Assembly: GCA_016213205.1 (NCBI GenBank)
Contig: JACRAZ010000097.1
Location: forward strand, 16,862-80,861
Reading direction: 5' to 3'
From: Burkholderiales bacterium
GTDB taxonomy: Bacteria; Pseudomonadota; Gammaproteobacteria; Burkholderiales; Burkholderiaceae_C
Length of the DNA: 64,000 bases
Each line of letters begins with the position of its first letter. Position 1 is the first letter of the stretch. Made by a program: the position numbers and the translations under genes. Below are positions 42,587-51,589 of this stretch, in pieces. Under the pieces are notes generated by a model. It was given only the letters and a program-made list of their open reading frames with translations. It was not told the DNA's origin and made no database searches.

Positions 42587-44176
42587 ATGCCCGATTCCCG
42601 CCGCCTGGCCGCGCTGTACCGCCTGTTCGTCGTCGGCGTGCTGGGTTTCGCCTCGGGGCTGCCGCTGGCCCTGACCGGCCAGGCCCTGCAGGCCTGGCTC
42701 AGCGTGGACGGGCTGGACATCGCCACCATCGGCTTCCTCAGCCTGGTGGGCCTGCCCTACACCTTCAAGTTCCTGTGGGCCCCGTTGATGGACCGCTTCG
42801 AGCTGTGGCCCGCGCTGGGCCGCCGGCGCGGCTGGCTGGTGCTCACCCAGCTCGCGCTGGCCGGCGTGCTGATGCTGCTGGCGGCCACGCCGCCGCGCGG
42901 CGCGCTGCAGCTGTTTGCGCTGCTGGCGCTGGCGGTGGCCTTCGTCTCGGCCTCGCAGGACGTGGTGATCGACGCCTACGGCACCGACCTGCTGCCGCAA
43001 TCCGAACGCGGGCTGGGCGCCTCGATGAAGGTGATGGGCTACCGGCTGGCGATGATCCTGTCCGGCGGCGTGGCGATGATCTGGACCGACGCCGTCACCG
43101 GCAGCGGCTGGACCTGGCCGCAGGTGTACCGGCTGATGGCCGCGCTGATGGTGGGCTCGGCCGTGTTCTCGCTGCTGGCCCTGCCGCGCCTGCCGCCCCT
43201 GCCGCCGGCGCCTGCCGGCAGCGCGCCTGCGCCGGTGTCCGGCCGCCAGGACCTGCTGGGCTTTGCCGCGGTGCTGGCGGCGGCGGCCGCGGGCTACCTG
43301 TTCACCGTGCACCTGGCCACGCCGGCCGCCGGCGCGCTGCTGGGCGGCTGGCTCGCGGGCAGCGGCCTCGCCCCGGCGCTGCAGGCGCGCTGGATCGACC
43401 TGGCCGCGCTGCTGGCGGGCATCGGCTTCACGCTGCCTCTGGCCACCTGGGCCGCGCGCCGCGCCCGCTTCGACACCCTGCTGGGCGGCCTGCGGGGCTA
43501 CTTCGCGCAGCCGGGCGCGGCGGCCTTCCTGCTGTTCATCGTGCTGTACAAGCTGGGCGACGCGTTTGCCGGCGCGCTGATGACCCCCTTCCTGCTCAAG
43601 GCCATGGCCTTCAGCTCGGCCGAGGTGGGCGTGGTGAACAAGGTGATCGGCCTGTGGCTCACGATCGGCGGCGCGCTGGTGGGCGGCGTGCTGATGCTGC
43701 GCCTGGGCCTGTGGCGCTCGCTGATGCTGTTCGGCCTGCTGCAGGCGGTGAGCAACCTGGGCTTCTGGTGGCTGGCCGCCTTCGGCAAGGGCAGCCTGCC
43801 GGGGCTGACGATCCCGGCCTTCGACTGGGGCTTCGTCGCGCTGAAGGCGGCCGCGCCGGTGGACGGCGGGCTGCTGATGGTGGTGGCCTTCGAGAACCTT
43901 TCCGGTGGCATGGGCACGGCGGCGTTCCTGGCCTTCCTGATGGGGCTGACCCAGCAGCGCTTCACGGCCACCCAGTTCGCGCTGCTGAGCGCCTTTGCCT
44001 CGGTGGGCCGGGTGTGGGTGGGGCCGCTGGCGGGCGTGCTGGCCGAATCGATCGGCTGGCCGCACTTCTTCGTCGTGTCCACGGTGCTGGCACTGCCGGC
44101 GTTGTGGATGCTCTGGTGGCTGCGCGCGCCGGTACGCCGGCTCGAGGTGGTGGCCGGTGCCCCCACCGACGACTGA
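42587..44176 (+). CDS. ampG: AmpG-like muropeptide/MFS permease
   Basis: 529-residue inner-membrane protein with about 14 hydrophobic segments, as in AmpG, which imports GlcNAc-anhydroMurNAc peptides for cell-wall recycling. Typical features are GFASGLPLALTGQALQAWL at the start, LVGLPYTFKFLWAPLMDR near residue 60 and SASQDVVIDAYGTDLL near 125. Near the C-terminus FENLSGGMGTAAFLAFLMGL is diagnostic of the family. An extra hydrophobic, Ala-rich segment (about 220-265) sits mid-protein. No ampD or ampC is in the window. It is followed after 61 bp by the M48 peptidase. Confidence 0.9.
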   Translation: MPDSRRLAALYRLFVVGVLGFASGLPLALTGQALQAWLSVDGLDIATIGFLSLVGLPYTFKFLWAPLMDRFELWPALGRRRGWLVLTQLALAGVLMLLAATPPRGALQLFALLALAVAFVSASQDVVIDAYGTDLLPQSERGLGASMKVMGYRLAMILSGGVAMIWTDAVTGSGWTWPQVYRLMAALMVGSAVFSLLALPRLPPLPPAPAGSAPAPVSGRQDLLGFAAVLAAAAAGYLFTVHLATPAAGALLGGWLAGSGLAPALQARWIDLAALLAGIGFTLPLATWAARRARFDTLLGGLRGYFAQPGAAAFLLFIVLYKLGDAFAGALMTPFLLKAMAFSSAEVGVVNKVIGLWLTIGGALVGGVLMLRLGLWRSLMLFGLLQAVSNLGFWWLAAFGKGSLPGLTIPAFDWGFVALKAAAPVDGGLLMVVAFENLSGGMGTAAFLAFLMGLTQQRFTATQFALLSAFASVGRVWVGPLAGVLAESIGWPHFFVVSTVLALPALWMLWWLRAPVRRLEVVAGAPTDD

Positions 44177-44237
44177 AGCGCTCGACCGACCCCACAATCC
44201 GCCCCATCCACTGCCCGCGGGCAGGACCGCAACACCC

Positions 44238-45191
44238 ATGACCCACGACTTCGTCACCGACGCCCCGATCGCCGAACCCGCGCTGGCCCATGCCAGCGGC
44301 TGCCGCTGCGCGCTGCATGCGCGCAGGCGCCTGGGCGGCGCACTGCTCGGCGCCGGCGTGCTGGCCGCCGCCGGCCCCGCCGCGGCCCAGGACGCCGACC
44401 TGCTGGCCGAGTGCAAGCGCTCGGGCTTCACCAAGGTGGTCTCGGCCGAGCAGATCGAGCAGGCCGCCGGCCAGCAGTACCGGCAGATGCTGCAGCAGGC
44501 CAGCAGCCAGAAGGCCCTGGGGCCGGTGGAGCACCCGCAGGTGAAGCGGCTGCGCTACATCGCCGATCGCATCGTGCCCTTCACGCTGGGCTGCAACGAG
44601 CGCGCGCGCAGCTGGCGCTGGGAGGTCAACCTGATCGGCTCGCAGGACCTCAACGCCTTCTGCATGCCGGGCGGCAAGATCGCCTTCTACTACGGCATCC
44701 TGGCCCGGCTGCAGCTCGACGACGACGAGGTGGCCATGATCATGGGCCACGAGGTCGCGCACGCGCTGCTCGAACATGCCCGCGAGCGCATGGGCAAGAC
44801 CATGGCCACGCGCGGTGCCATCGAGCTGGGCGCCGCGCTGCTGGGGCTGAACAACGTGGCCCGCACCGCGGCCGACATGGGCGGCCGGCTGCTGACGCTG
44901 CAGTTCTCGCGCAGCGACGAATCCGAGGCCGATGGCCTGGGCCTGCTGCTCGCCTCCAAGGCCGGCTACAACCCGCGCGCGGGCGTCACGCTGTGGCAGA
45001 AGATGCTGGCCGCCAACAAGGGCGCGCCGCCGCAGTGGCTGTCCACCCACCCCTCGGGCCAGACCCGCATCGCCGACATGCAGGCCCGCATGCCGCGCGT
45101 GGAGCCGCTGTTCGAGCGGGCGGCCAAGCCGGGGCAGCGCTTCAGCCCGCCGGACCCCAAGGCCGCGGCGCCCAAGCCCCAGGGCTCCTGA
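44238..45191 (+). CDS. M48-family metallopeptidase
   Basis: 317-residue zinc peptidase. The HExxH motif lies in IMGHEVAHALLEHARERM near residue 172. The third zinc ligand is the Glu of SRSDESEADGLGLLLASKAG near 230. The N-terminus has a basic stretch (CALHARRRLGGALLGAGVLA) and AAAGPAAAQ, consistent with a signal peptide preceded by about 30 extra residues, so the true start may be later. Relatives (LoiP, BepA) act in the envelope on misfolded outer-membrane proteins. WLSTHPSGQTRIADMQARMP near the end is typical of the family. Confidence 0.9.
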   Translation: MTHDFVTDAPIAEPALAHASGCRCALHARRRLGGALLGAGVLAAAGPAAAQDADLLAECKRSGFTKVVSAEQIEQAAGQQYRQMLQQASSQKALGPVEHPQVKRLRYIADRIVPFTLGCNERARSWRWEVNLIGSQDLNAFCMPGGKIAFYYGILARLQLDDDEVAMIMGHEVAHALLEHARERMGKTMATRGAIELGAALLGLNNVARTAADMGGRLLTLQFSRSDESEADGLGLLLASKAGYNPRAGVTLWQKMLAANKGAPPQWLSTHPSGQTRIADMQARMPRVEPLFERAAKPGQRFSPPDPKAAAPKPQGS

Positions 45192-45224
45192 GCCCCCTGG
45201 CCGGGCCGGCGTGCCCGCCGGTGC

Positions 45225-45893
45225 TCACCAGCGAGCCGGCAGGCTTTTCATCAGCACCAGGCGGCCGCCCTCGGCGCGCACGAAGCCGCCGTGTTCCAGG
45301 TCCTTCATCAGCCGGCTCACCATCTCACGCGAGCAGCCCAGCCGGTTGGCCATTTCCAGGTGCGTCAGGCGCTCGGCCAGCGGGCGCGGCACCGGGCCCT
45401 CGGCCGTGCTGCCGGCCGGTGCTTCGGGCGCCAGCGATTCGAGCAGCAGCTTCAGGCGGCCGTACACATCGTTGAGCGCCAGCTGGCGCGTGCTGTGGGT
45501 GGCCGTGCGGGCGCGCCGGATCACCTTGGCCAGCAGCTCGAAGGCAAAGGCCGGCCGCTCGGCGATGAAGGCCTCCAGCGTGCGCCGCGTCACCATGGCG
45601 CAGGTGCAGGCCTCCATCGTGATGACGCTGGCCGAACGCGGCCCGCCGTCCAGGCTCATCTCACCCAGGTATTCGCCGCGCCCGTACACGCCGTAGGTGA
45701 TCTCGCGCTCCCGCTCGCCGGCGCTGTAGGCGCGCAGCCGGCCCGACAGGATGATGAACAGCGTGTCGCCGTGGTCGCCTTCCTGGATCAGCAGCGTGCC
45801 CTTGCGATAGCGGCGCACCTCGCCACGCGAGGCCAGCTCACGCAACAGCTCGGGAAAGTCTTGCAGGTCGAGGGCAGGGTCGGGCAGGGGCAT
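45225..45893 (-). CDS. Crp/Fnr-family regulator
   Basis: 222-residue regulator. The cyclic-nucleotide-binding-like barrel (about 15-125) shows GTLLIQEGDHGDTLFIILSG and GEYLGEMSLDGGPRSASV. The helix-turn-helix at about 175-205 reads LTHLEMANRLGCSREMVSRL. The barrel lacks the cysteine set of FNR, so it is not an oxygen sensor of that kind. A cyclic nucleotide could bind, given the GEMS and RSAS elements. It converges with the peptidase gene. Targets are unknown. Confidence 0.9.
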   Translation of the reverse strand: MPLPDPALDLQDFPELLRELASRGEVRRYRKGTLLIQEGDHGDTLFIILSGRLRAYSAGEREREITYGVYGRGEYLGEMSLDGGPRSASVITMEACTCAMVTRRTLEAFIAERPAFAFELLAKVIRRARTATHSTRQLALNDVYGRLKLLLESLAPEAPAGSTAEGPVPRPLAERLTHLEMANRLGCSREMVSRLMKDLEHGGFVRAEGGRLVLMKSLPARW

Positions 45894-45989
45894 CGGTCCG
45901 GCGCGGCCCAGGTTGGGCCGGCGCCAGGCGCAGATGCTACTGCCTGCGCAGGCACAGGGGCTGCGCGCAGGGGCAGCCGGTACCCGCTC

Positions 45990-46757
45990 TCAGGCCCGCT
46001 GGGGCTGGCGCAGGGGCCGGGCCTCGGGCGCCGGGGCCGAGCCGCCCAGGCCCTGCAGCGCGCTCACCAGCGGTGGCAGCATCGCCACCTGGCGCACCAG
46101 CGCACGGATGCTGGCCGAGCCGGTCTTGGCGCGGATGCTGCCGATCTGGGTGCGAATGGTGGCCAGGCCCACGCCCTGGCGCTTGGCGATCTCCTGCGGC
46201 GTGAGGTCGGCGCACAGGCCCTTGACCACCGCGGTCTCGGCCATCGTGAGGCTGTGGGCCCGGGCGAACCAGTCCACCGTGAGCTCCTCGCACACCTGGC
46301 GCTTGGCCAGCACCAGCACCACGCCGTGGCGCGCCTGGCCCGGCAGCGGCGGCAGCGGCACCACCGCCACGGTGGTGCGCTCGCTGCCTTCGCCCAGGCG
46401 CAGCAGGCGGCGCAGGCCGCGCTGGCTGGCGCCGGCCAGGGCATCACGCAGCGCCAGCGTGTCCTGCGGCAGGCGGGCGCGCAGTTCACCGCCGTGCAGT
46501 TGCAGCGGGTGCTGCTCGTCCAGGTCGCGCCGGGCGGCGCGGTTGAAGTGCGCCACGCGGCCATCGTCGTTCAGCAGCAGCATGCCGTAGTCGACCTCGT
46601 CGACCATCTGCGCCATGCGGCGCTGCTGCAGCGTGGCGGCGGCCACGCGGCGTTCGGGCCCCGCGTAGGCGCGATCACGCAGCATCTGGAACGCCACGTG
46701 GGGGTCGAACCCCGGGCCGGGCCGCGTGCTGCGCTGAAGGTCGAGCTGTTCCAACAT
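45990..46757 (-). CDS. LuxR-type helix-turn-helix regulator
   Basis: 255-residue regulator. A PAS-like or degenerate sensor region (about 40-110, DYGMLLLNDDGRVAHFNRAA) precedes a C-terminal LuxR DNA-binding domain (about 175-235) with LTMAETAVVKGLCADLTPQEIAKRQG, the GVGLATIRTQIGSIRAKTGS recognition helix and SIRALVRQVA. The start at 46757 has GGAGA 9 nt upstream. There is no receiver domain, so activity is probably tuned by ligand binding or expression level. It is followed by nothing co-directional within 90 bp. Confidence 0.88.
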   Translation of the reverse strand: MLEQLDLQRSTRPGPGFDPHVAFQMLRDRAYAGPERRVAAATLQQRRMAQMVDEVDYGMLLLNDDGRVAHFNRAARRDLDEQHPLQLHGGELRARLPQDTLALRDALAGASQRGLRRLLRLGEGSERTTVAVVPLPPLPGQARHGVVLVLAKRQVCEELTVDWFARAHSLTMAETAVVKGLCADLTPQEIAKRQGVGLATIRTQIGSIRAKTGSASIRALVRQVAMLPPLVSALQGLGGSAPAPEARPLRQPQRA

Positions 46758-46914
46758 GGTGCTTCTCCGGTGACCCCCATGCGCCAGGACATCGGTGCGT
46801 GCGGGGGATGCGGGCAAGCATAGGCAGCCGCCGGCCGCGCGGGCGGTGAATCCCGCCCGCGTGGCGTGTGATCTATTCACCTCGCGCCCCGGGCCGGCGC
46901 CGCGTGCGCGGCCT

Positions 46915-47553
46915 TCAGGTGCCGCGCACGAAGGGGTTGCTGCGCCGCTCGGCGCCGAAGCTGCTTTCCGGGCCGTGGCCGGGGATGAACACGGTGTCGT
47001 CGCCCATGGGCCACAGGCGCTGGGTGATGCTGCGGATCAGCGTGTCGTGGTCGCCACCGGGAAAATCGGTGCGGCCGATGCTGCCGGCAAACAGCACGTC
47101 GCCCACGAAGGCGCGCCGCGCCTCGGCGCTGTGGAACACCACATGGCCCGGCGTGTGGCCCGGGCAGTGGCGCACGGCCAGCGTGCTGTGGCCCACGGCC
47201 ACGGCGTCGCCATCGTGCAGCCAGCGCGTGGGCGTGAAGGGCTCGGCCGGCTTGAAGCCGAACATCATGGCCTGCTGCGCCAGCCCGTCGATCCAGAACT
47301 GGTCGCCCGGGTGCGGCCCCACCACCGGCAACCCGGTCTCGCGCGCCAGCGTGCCGGTGCCGCCGGCATGGTCGATGTGGGCATGGGTGAGCAGGATCTG
47401 CGTCAGCGTGATGCCCTGGCGGCGCACCTCGTCGCGGATCAGGTCGAGGTCGCCCCCGGGGTCGATGACGGCGCCCTGCATCGTCTGGTCGCACCAGACG
47501 ACGGAGCAGTTCTGCTGGAAGGGGGTGACCGGGAGGGTGGTGTAGCGCAGCAT
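46915..47553 (-). CDS. Glyoxalase II-like MBL-fold hydrolase
   Basis: 212-residue metallo-beta-lactamase-fold protein similar to YcbL/GloC, a type II glyoxalase that hydrolyses S-lactoylglutathione. The metal motif THAHIDHAGG lies near residue 57, with further ligands in HCPGHTPGHVVF near 132, GDVLFAGSIGRTDF near 152 and IPGHGPESSF near 190. The start at 47553 gives MLRYTTLPVTPFQQNC, a typical N-terminus. It is divergent from rsgA, leaving 221 bp for promoters. Confidence 0.9.
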   Translation of the reverse strand: MLRYTTLPVTPFQQNCSVVWCDQTMQGAVIDPGGDLDLIRDEVRRQGITLTQILLTHAHIDHAGGTGTLARETGLPVVGPHPGDQFWIDGLAQQAMMFGFKPAEPFTPTRWLHDGDAVAVGHSTLAVRHCPGHTPGHVVFHSAEARRAFVGDVLFAGSIGRTDFPGGDHDTLIRSITQRLWPMGDDTVFIPGHGPESSFGAERRSNPFVRGT

Positions 47554-47774
47554 GGGTCGGGGTGTCTTTCGGGAACTCAGTGTCGAGTTTCGCCGCTCCA
47601 GCCGCTCCGCGCGTTCGAGCTGACCAGGCACCCCTCAGGCCCGGGAAAGATGCCGACGCTGGCGCACTTGACGCGCCCATGCATCCGATGCGCCCCTCCA
47701 AGGCCTCATCTGCCGCCATGTCGGTCGACTTCGAGGTCACATCGGCTGGCCAATCCCTCTGCGACACTGTCACC

Positions 47775-48845
47775 ATGCGGCTGAGTGAGCTGGGTCTGGA
47801 TCCCTGGCTGGCGGGCCACGCCAGCGAACTGGTGGCGTTGGCGCTGTCTGCTGCCCGAGTCACCGCGGTCGACCGCGGTCGCTACCTCGTGCGCAACGCG
47901 TTGGGCGAGGTACCCGCCGAGCTGACGGGCAAGCTGCTGCACCTGGCCGAGTCGTCGCTCGACCTGCCTTGTGTGGGCGACTGGGTGGGCGTGCGCTACC
48001 GCGATGCCGGCAGCCGTGCGTGCATCCACAGCGTGCTGCCGCGGCGCTCTTTCCTGCGGCGCAAGGCTGCGGGGCGGGACGTCGAGTTCCAGATGATCGC
48101 CGCCAACATCGACGCGGCGTTCATCGTGCAGTCGTGCCACTTCGACTTCAACATTCCCCGGCTCGAGCGCTACCTTGTGATGGCGCGGGACGGCCATATC
48201 GAGCCCGTGGTGCTGCTGACGAAGACGGACCTGATCAGCCCGGAAGCGCTGGAGCACCTGATCGGACAGATACGGCGCGTGGGTGTGGAGGCCCAGGTGG
48301 TCTGCGTGAGCAACGTGACGGGCGAAGGCCTGGACCAGGTTCGAGCGCTCATGACCCCGGGCAAGACCTACTGCCTGCTGGGCTCGTCAGGCGTGGGCAA
48401 GACGACGCTGATCAACCGGCTGCTGGGCGATGGGGACCTGGAAACCCGCGAGGTCAGCCACACCGGGGAGGGCCGCCACACCACCACGCGGCGCCACCTG
48501 ATCGTCCTGGCGCACGGGGCGCTGCTGATCGACATGCCCGGCATGCGCGAACTGGGCATGCTGGGCGCCGGCGTCGGGATCGAAGAGACCTTTGCCGACA
48601 TCGCCGCGCTTGCGGAACAGTGCCGCTTTCCCGACTGCACCCATGGCAGCGAACCGGGTTGTGCGGTGCGTGCGGCGGTTGAAAGGAACGAGATCAGCGA
48701 CAAGCACCTGAGGAACTACCTGAAGCTGCGCAAGGAGTCGGCGTTCCACGACCTGTCGCTGAGCCAGCGGCGCAACAAGGACAAGGCGTTCGGTCGCTTC
48801 ATCCACGCCTACAAGAAGCACAAGGCAGGCCCGGCCCCGGATTGA
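47775..48845 (+). CDS. rsgA: Ribosome small-subunit-dependent GTPase
   Basis: Circularly permuted GTPase that assists late 30S maturation. An OB-like N-terminal domain precedes the G domain, in which the G4-type TKTDL (about 150) comes before the P-loop LLGSSGVGKTTLINRL (about 200), followed by DMPGMRELGM (G3). The C-terminal zinc site is CRFPDC-THGSEPGC near residue 285. The 356-residue start MRLSELGLDPW at 47775 fits the family. Earlier in-frame ATGs (47718 and before) extend into sequence of leader type. The flanks are slightly less GC-rich than the neighbours. Confidence 0.93.
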   Translation: MRLSELGLDPWLAGHASELVALALSAARVTAVDRGRYLVRNALGEVPAELTGKLLHLAESSLDLPCVGDWVGVRYRDAGSRACIHSVLPRRSFLRRKAAGRDVEFQMIAANIDAAFIVQSCHFDFNIPRLERYLVMARDGHIEPVVLLTKTDLISPEALEHLIGQIRRVGVEAQVVCVSNVTGEGLDQVRALMTPGKTYCLLGSSGVGKTTLINRLLGDGDLETREVSHTGEGRHTTTRRHLIVLAHGALLIDMPGMRELGMLGAGVGIEETFADIAALAEQCRFPDCTHGSEPGCAVRAAVERNEISDKHLRNYLKLRKESAFHDLSLSQRRNKDKAFGRFIHAYKKHKAGPAPD

Positions 48846-48932
48846 CGCCGGCTTGAACGGCGGCACGGCCTGCACCGCACGACGAAAGGTCGGGCCGCTG
48901 CGCCGGCCTGCTTGCGACACACTTGCTGTGCG

Positions 48933-49544
48933 ATGCCCGCCGACAGACCCACCCCCCCACCCAGCGCCGCCCCGGTCTTGTTCAAGAGCGCCAAGGCGTT
49001 CGAGGCCTGGCTGAAGCGGCACCACGCCACCTCCGACGGCCTGTGGCTCAAGCTCGCCAAGCGTGATGCGCCAGAACCCAGCCTCACCTACCCGCAGGCG
49101 GTGGAGGTCGCGCTGTGCTGGGGCTGGATCGACGGCCAGAAGAAGGGCCTGGACGAGCACTACTTTCTCCAGCGCCTCACGCCACGGCGCGCGCGCAGCC
49201 TGTGGTCGAAGATCAACGTCGACAAGGCCGCGGCGCTGATCGAGGCGGGCCGCATGCAGGCGCCGGGCCATGCGCAGATCCAGGCCGCCCAGGCCGCCGG
49301 ACGCTGGGCACAGGCCTACGACGGCGCGCGCACGTCCGCGGTGCCCGATGACCTGTTGGCGGCGCTGGAAGCCGAGCCAAGGGCCAAGGCCTTCTTCGCG
49401 ACGATCAACGCGGCCAATCGCTACGCGGTGCTGTGGCGCATCCAGACAGCCGTGAAGCCCCAGACGCGTGCCCGGCGCATCGCCCAGCTGGTGGCGATGC
49501 TGGCGCAGGGCAAGACCATCCACACCGTCAACCGCGCTGCTTGA
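48933..49544 (+). CDS. YdeI/OmpD-associated family protein
   Basis: 203-residue cytoplasmic protein. Recognisable features are KSAKAFEAWLKRHHATSDGL near residue 18, ALCWGWIDGQKKGLDEHYFL (about 65-85) and RLTPRRARSLWSKIN. The C-terminus has QTRARRIAQLVAMLAQGK. The family (DUF1801/YdeI-like) has been linked to stress and antimicrobial-peptide resistance, but its biochemistry is not established. It overlaps the end of the convergent YCII gene by 17 bp. Confidence 0.88.
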   Translation: MPADRPTPPPSAAPVLFKSAKAFEAWLKRHHATSDGLWLKLAKRDAPEPSLTYPQAVEVALCWGWIDGQKKGLDEHYFLQRLTPRRARSLWSKINVDKAAALIEAGRMQAPGHAQIQAAQAAGRWAQAYDGARTSAVPDDLLAALEAEPRAKAFFATINAANRYAVLWRIQTAVKPQTRARRIAQLVAMLAQGKTIHTVNRAA

Positions 49545-49956
49545 TCGCGGCGAGCTGTTCGCGGATGAGTCGCTCGGCATCCTCGGGTGGCAGGTCGATG
49601 CCGCCCATCAGCGGGCGCACTTCGATGCAGCAGTCCTGGCCCGGGAACGGCGCCGGAAAGCGCTGCGCCCAGGCCAGCGCTTCTTCGTGCGAGCGCACGT
49701 CGATCAGCGTGTAGCCGGCGATCAGCTCCTTGGTCTCGGCGAAGGGGCCGTCCATCACACGGGCCTGGCCAGCGGCGTCGTACTGCACCCGAAAGCCCTG
49801 GCTGCTGGGCTGCAGGCCGGCACCATCGAGCAGCACGCCGGCCTTGGCCATCTCGTCGTGGAAGGCCATCATGCGCTGCACCAGCGTCGGGTCGTCGGGG
49901 AAGTCGCCGGCCTCGCTCATGGCGGTGGCGCGGACCTGGATCATGTAGCGGGGCAT
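49528..49956 (-). CDS. YCII-related (DGPF) domain protein
   Basis: 142-residue protein of the YciI/DGPF family, named for DGPFAETKELIAGY near residue 69. The N-terminus PRYMIQVRATAMSEAGDFPD and the C-terminal FPGQDCCIEVRPLM are typical. Function is unknown; such proteins often neighbour ECF sigma factors, but none is adjacent here. AGGAG lies six bases before the ATG at 49956 and only one before an upstream ATG at 49962, so I choose 49956. It lies downstream of a Crp/Fnr regulator in the same direction. Confidence 0.9.
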   Translation of the reverse strand: MPRYMIQVRATAMSEAGDFPDDPTLVQRMMAFHDEMAKAGVLLDGAGLQPSSQGFRVQYDAAGQARVMDGPFAETKELIAGYTLIDVRSHEEALAWAQRFPAPFPGQDCCIEVRPLMGGIDLPPEDAERLIREQLAAIKQRG

Positions 49957-50030
49957 GGGCATCTCCTGGAACAGTGGACTCTGCACGACGAACGGACGCG
50001 GTGCAATTCGACAGACCGCGCTGCGTTTTC

Positions 50031-50648
50031 TCAGCCGCGCGTGGCCTTCGGGTCGCCCTCGAGGCGGCGCAGCCGCATCACGATGCGGTTCAGGCCCACC
50101 GGCGTGACGCCCAGGTGGCGGGCCAGGTCCTTCTGCGGGATGCGGCGCGCCAGATCGGGCTGCGCCGCGCAGAAGGCGAGGTAGCGTTCCTGGGCATCCA
50201 GCGTCAGCAGCGCGCGTTCGCGGGCCTCCTTGCGCGCAGCGAAGGCCAGGGTCATCGCCTGCAGCGCACGCGACCAGGCCAGGTGCCGCTGCGACAGCTC
50301 GTCCAGCAGCCGGTGGTCCAGGCGCTCGAGCACCGAATCCTCGATCGCCGTGACCATGAAGCTCGTGCGCCCGCCCGGCTGCAGCGCGGCGATGCTGGCG
50401 AAGAAGCCGCCCTCGCTGGCAAAGGACTTGATCCACTCGGTGCCATCCTCGGCCAGGTAACACAGCTTGAGCAGGCCGGCCCCCACCGCGTACACATAGG
50501 GGTGCTCGGCATCCTGCAGGAACACCGTGCCGCCGGCCTCGACCCGGCGCACCACCAGGGCCTGGGCAACACGCGGCCACTCGGGCAGCTCGGTGCCGGT
50601 GCCGGTGCCGGTGGCCAGCAGGTCGCGAAACACGGTGCCGTGGGCCAT
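50031..50648 (-). CDS. Crp/Fnr-family regulator
   Basis: 205-residue regulator. The effector barrel spans about 25-125 (GLLKLCYLAEDGTEWIKSFA and GGFFASIAALQPGGRTSFM) and the helix-turn-helix lies near 170-195 (IPQKDLARHLGVTPVGLNRI). No FNR-type cysteines are present. Residues 14-19 (TGTGTG) come from a three-copy GGTGCC microrepeat that could change length by slippage. It is divergent from the SDR gene, with an almost perfect 16-bp palindrome between the starts. Confidence 0.88.
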   Translation of the reverse strand: MAHGTVFRDLLATGTGTGTELPEWPRVAQALVVRRVEAGGTVFLQDAEHPYVYAVGAGLLKLCYLAEDGTEWIKSFASEGGFFASIAALQPGGRTSFMVTAIEDSVLERLDHRLLDELSQRHLAWSRALQAMTLAFAARKEARERALLTLDAQERYLAFCAAQPDLARRIPQKDLARHLGVTPVGLNRIVMRLRRLEGDPKATRG

Positions 50649-50654
50649 GGGCCG

Positions 50655-50670
50655 ATTAACCTGGGTTGAT
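50655..50670. promoter_or_regulatory. Palindrome between Crp/Fnr and SDR genes
   Basis: ATTAACC-TG-GGTTGAT is a 7+2+7 dyad with one mismatch, 7 bp before the regulator start and 37 bp before the SDR start. A candidate operator for the regulator, controlling itself and the SDR. It does not match FNR TTGAT-N4-ATCAA. Confidence 0.45.
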
Positions 50671-50706
50671 GTCAGCGGGGGCGGGGGTGCCTAGAGTCGC
50701 CCCACC

Positions 50707-51465
50707 ATGAACACCACGGCATTAGAGCAAACACCTCCCCGGCTGCCCTGCACACTGGTGACCGGCGCCACCTCGGGCATCGGCCGTGCGCTGGCCCTGC
50801 AACTGGCCGATGCGGGGGTGCCGGTCATCGCCCTCGGGCGCAACCCCGAGGCCCTGCGGGCGCTGGCCGCGCACAGCCCCCTGGTGACGCCCTGCGCGGC
50901 CGACCTGGCCCAGATCGACAGCCTGCCCGCGCTGGCGGCCCGCCTCGTGGCGCAGCACCCCGGGCTGGGCTGCCTGGTCAACAACGCCGCCATCCAGAAC
51001 GACCTGCGGCTGGACGATGCCCGCTGCGACAGCGCATGCATCCGCCACGAGGTCGATGTGAACCTGGTCGCGCCGATGGTCCTCACGCAGAGCCTGCTGC
51101 ACCACCTGCAGGCCCGGGGTTCGGCCTGCATCGTCAACCTCAGCTCCGGCCTGGCCCATGCGCCCAAGCGCAGCGCGGCGGTGTACAGCGCCACCAAGGC
51201 GGGCCTGCACCTGTTCACCCAGGCGCTGCGGGTGCAGATGGAAGGCACGCCGGTGCGCGTGGTCGAGGCGGTGATGCCGCTGGTGGACACGCCGATGACC
51301 GCGGGCCGCGGCCGCGGCAAGCTGCCGGCCGAGCAGGCCGCGCGGCAGCTGATCGCGGGCTTGCGCGCCGGGCAGGCCGACATCCGCATCGGCAAGGCGC
51401 GCTGGTTGCCCTGGCTGCAGCGCTGGGCGCCCGGTGTGCTGGCGCGCATCCTCCAGCGCGGTTGA
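50707..51465 (+). CDS. SDR-family oxidoreductase, DltE-like
   Basis: 252-residue classical short-chain dehydrogenase. The cofactor motif TGATSGIGRALA lies near residue 19, with NNAAIQND near 97, the catalytic Ser in NLSSGLAHAPKRSAA and Tyr/Lys in VYSATKAG (about 158-165). The C-terminal part is rich in Arg/Trp and is unassigned. The substrate is unknown. Divergence from a Crp/Fnr gene with a shared palindrome suggests it is that regulator's target. Confidence 0.9.
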   Translation: MNTTALEQTPPRLPCTLVTGATSGIGRALALQLADAGVPVIALGRNPEALRALAAHSPLVTPCAADLAQIDSLPALAARLVAQHPGLGCLVNNAAIQNDLRLDDARCDSACIRHEVDVNLVAPMVLTQSLLHHLQARGSACIVNLSSGLAHAPKRSAAVYSATKAGLHLFTQALRVQMEGTPVRVVEAVMPLVDTPMTAGRGRGKLPAEQAARQLIAGLRAGQADIRIGKARWLPWLQRWAPGVLARILQRG

Positions 51466-51589
51466 TCCCGCCTCGCGCCCCCGGCTCGCCGCGCGCCGCC
51501 GACCACCGGGCGGCCAGGGGTTCTGGCGGTCCAGGCCGGGCGTCCAGAATGGGCGCGGCGCCATGAACCCCACCGCGAGGAGACCCCGC

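Noticed and set aside
50592..50609. GGTGCC x3 microrepeat as a phase-variation switch
   Set aside because: Six-base units keep the reading frame, so slippage would only change length. Three copies are common by chance in such GC-rich DNA.
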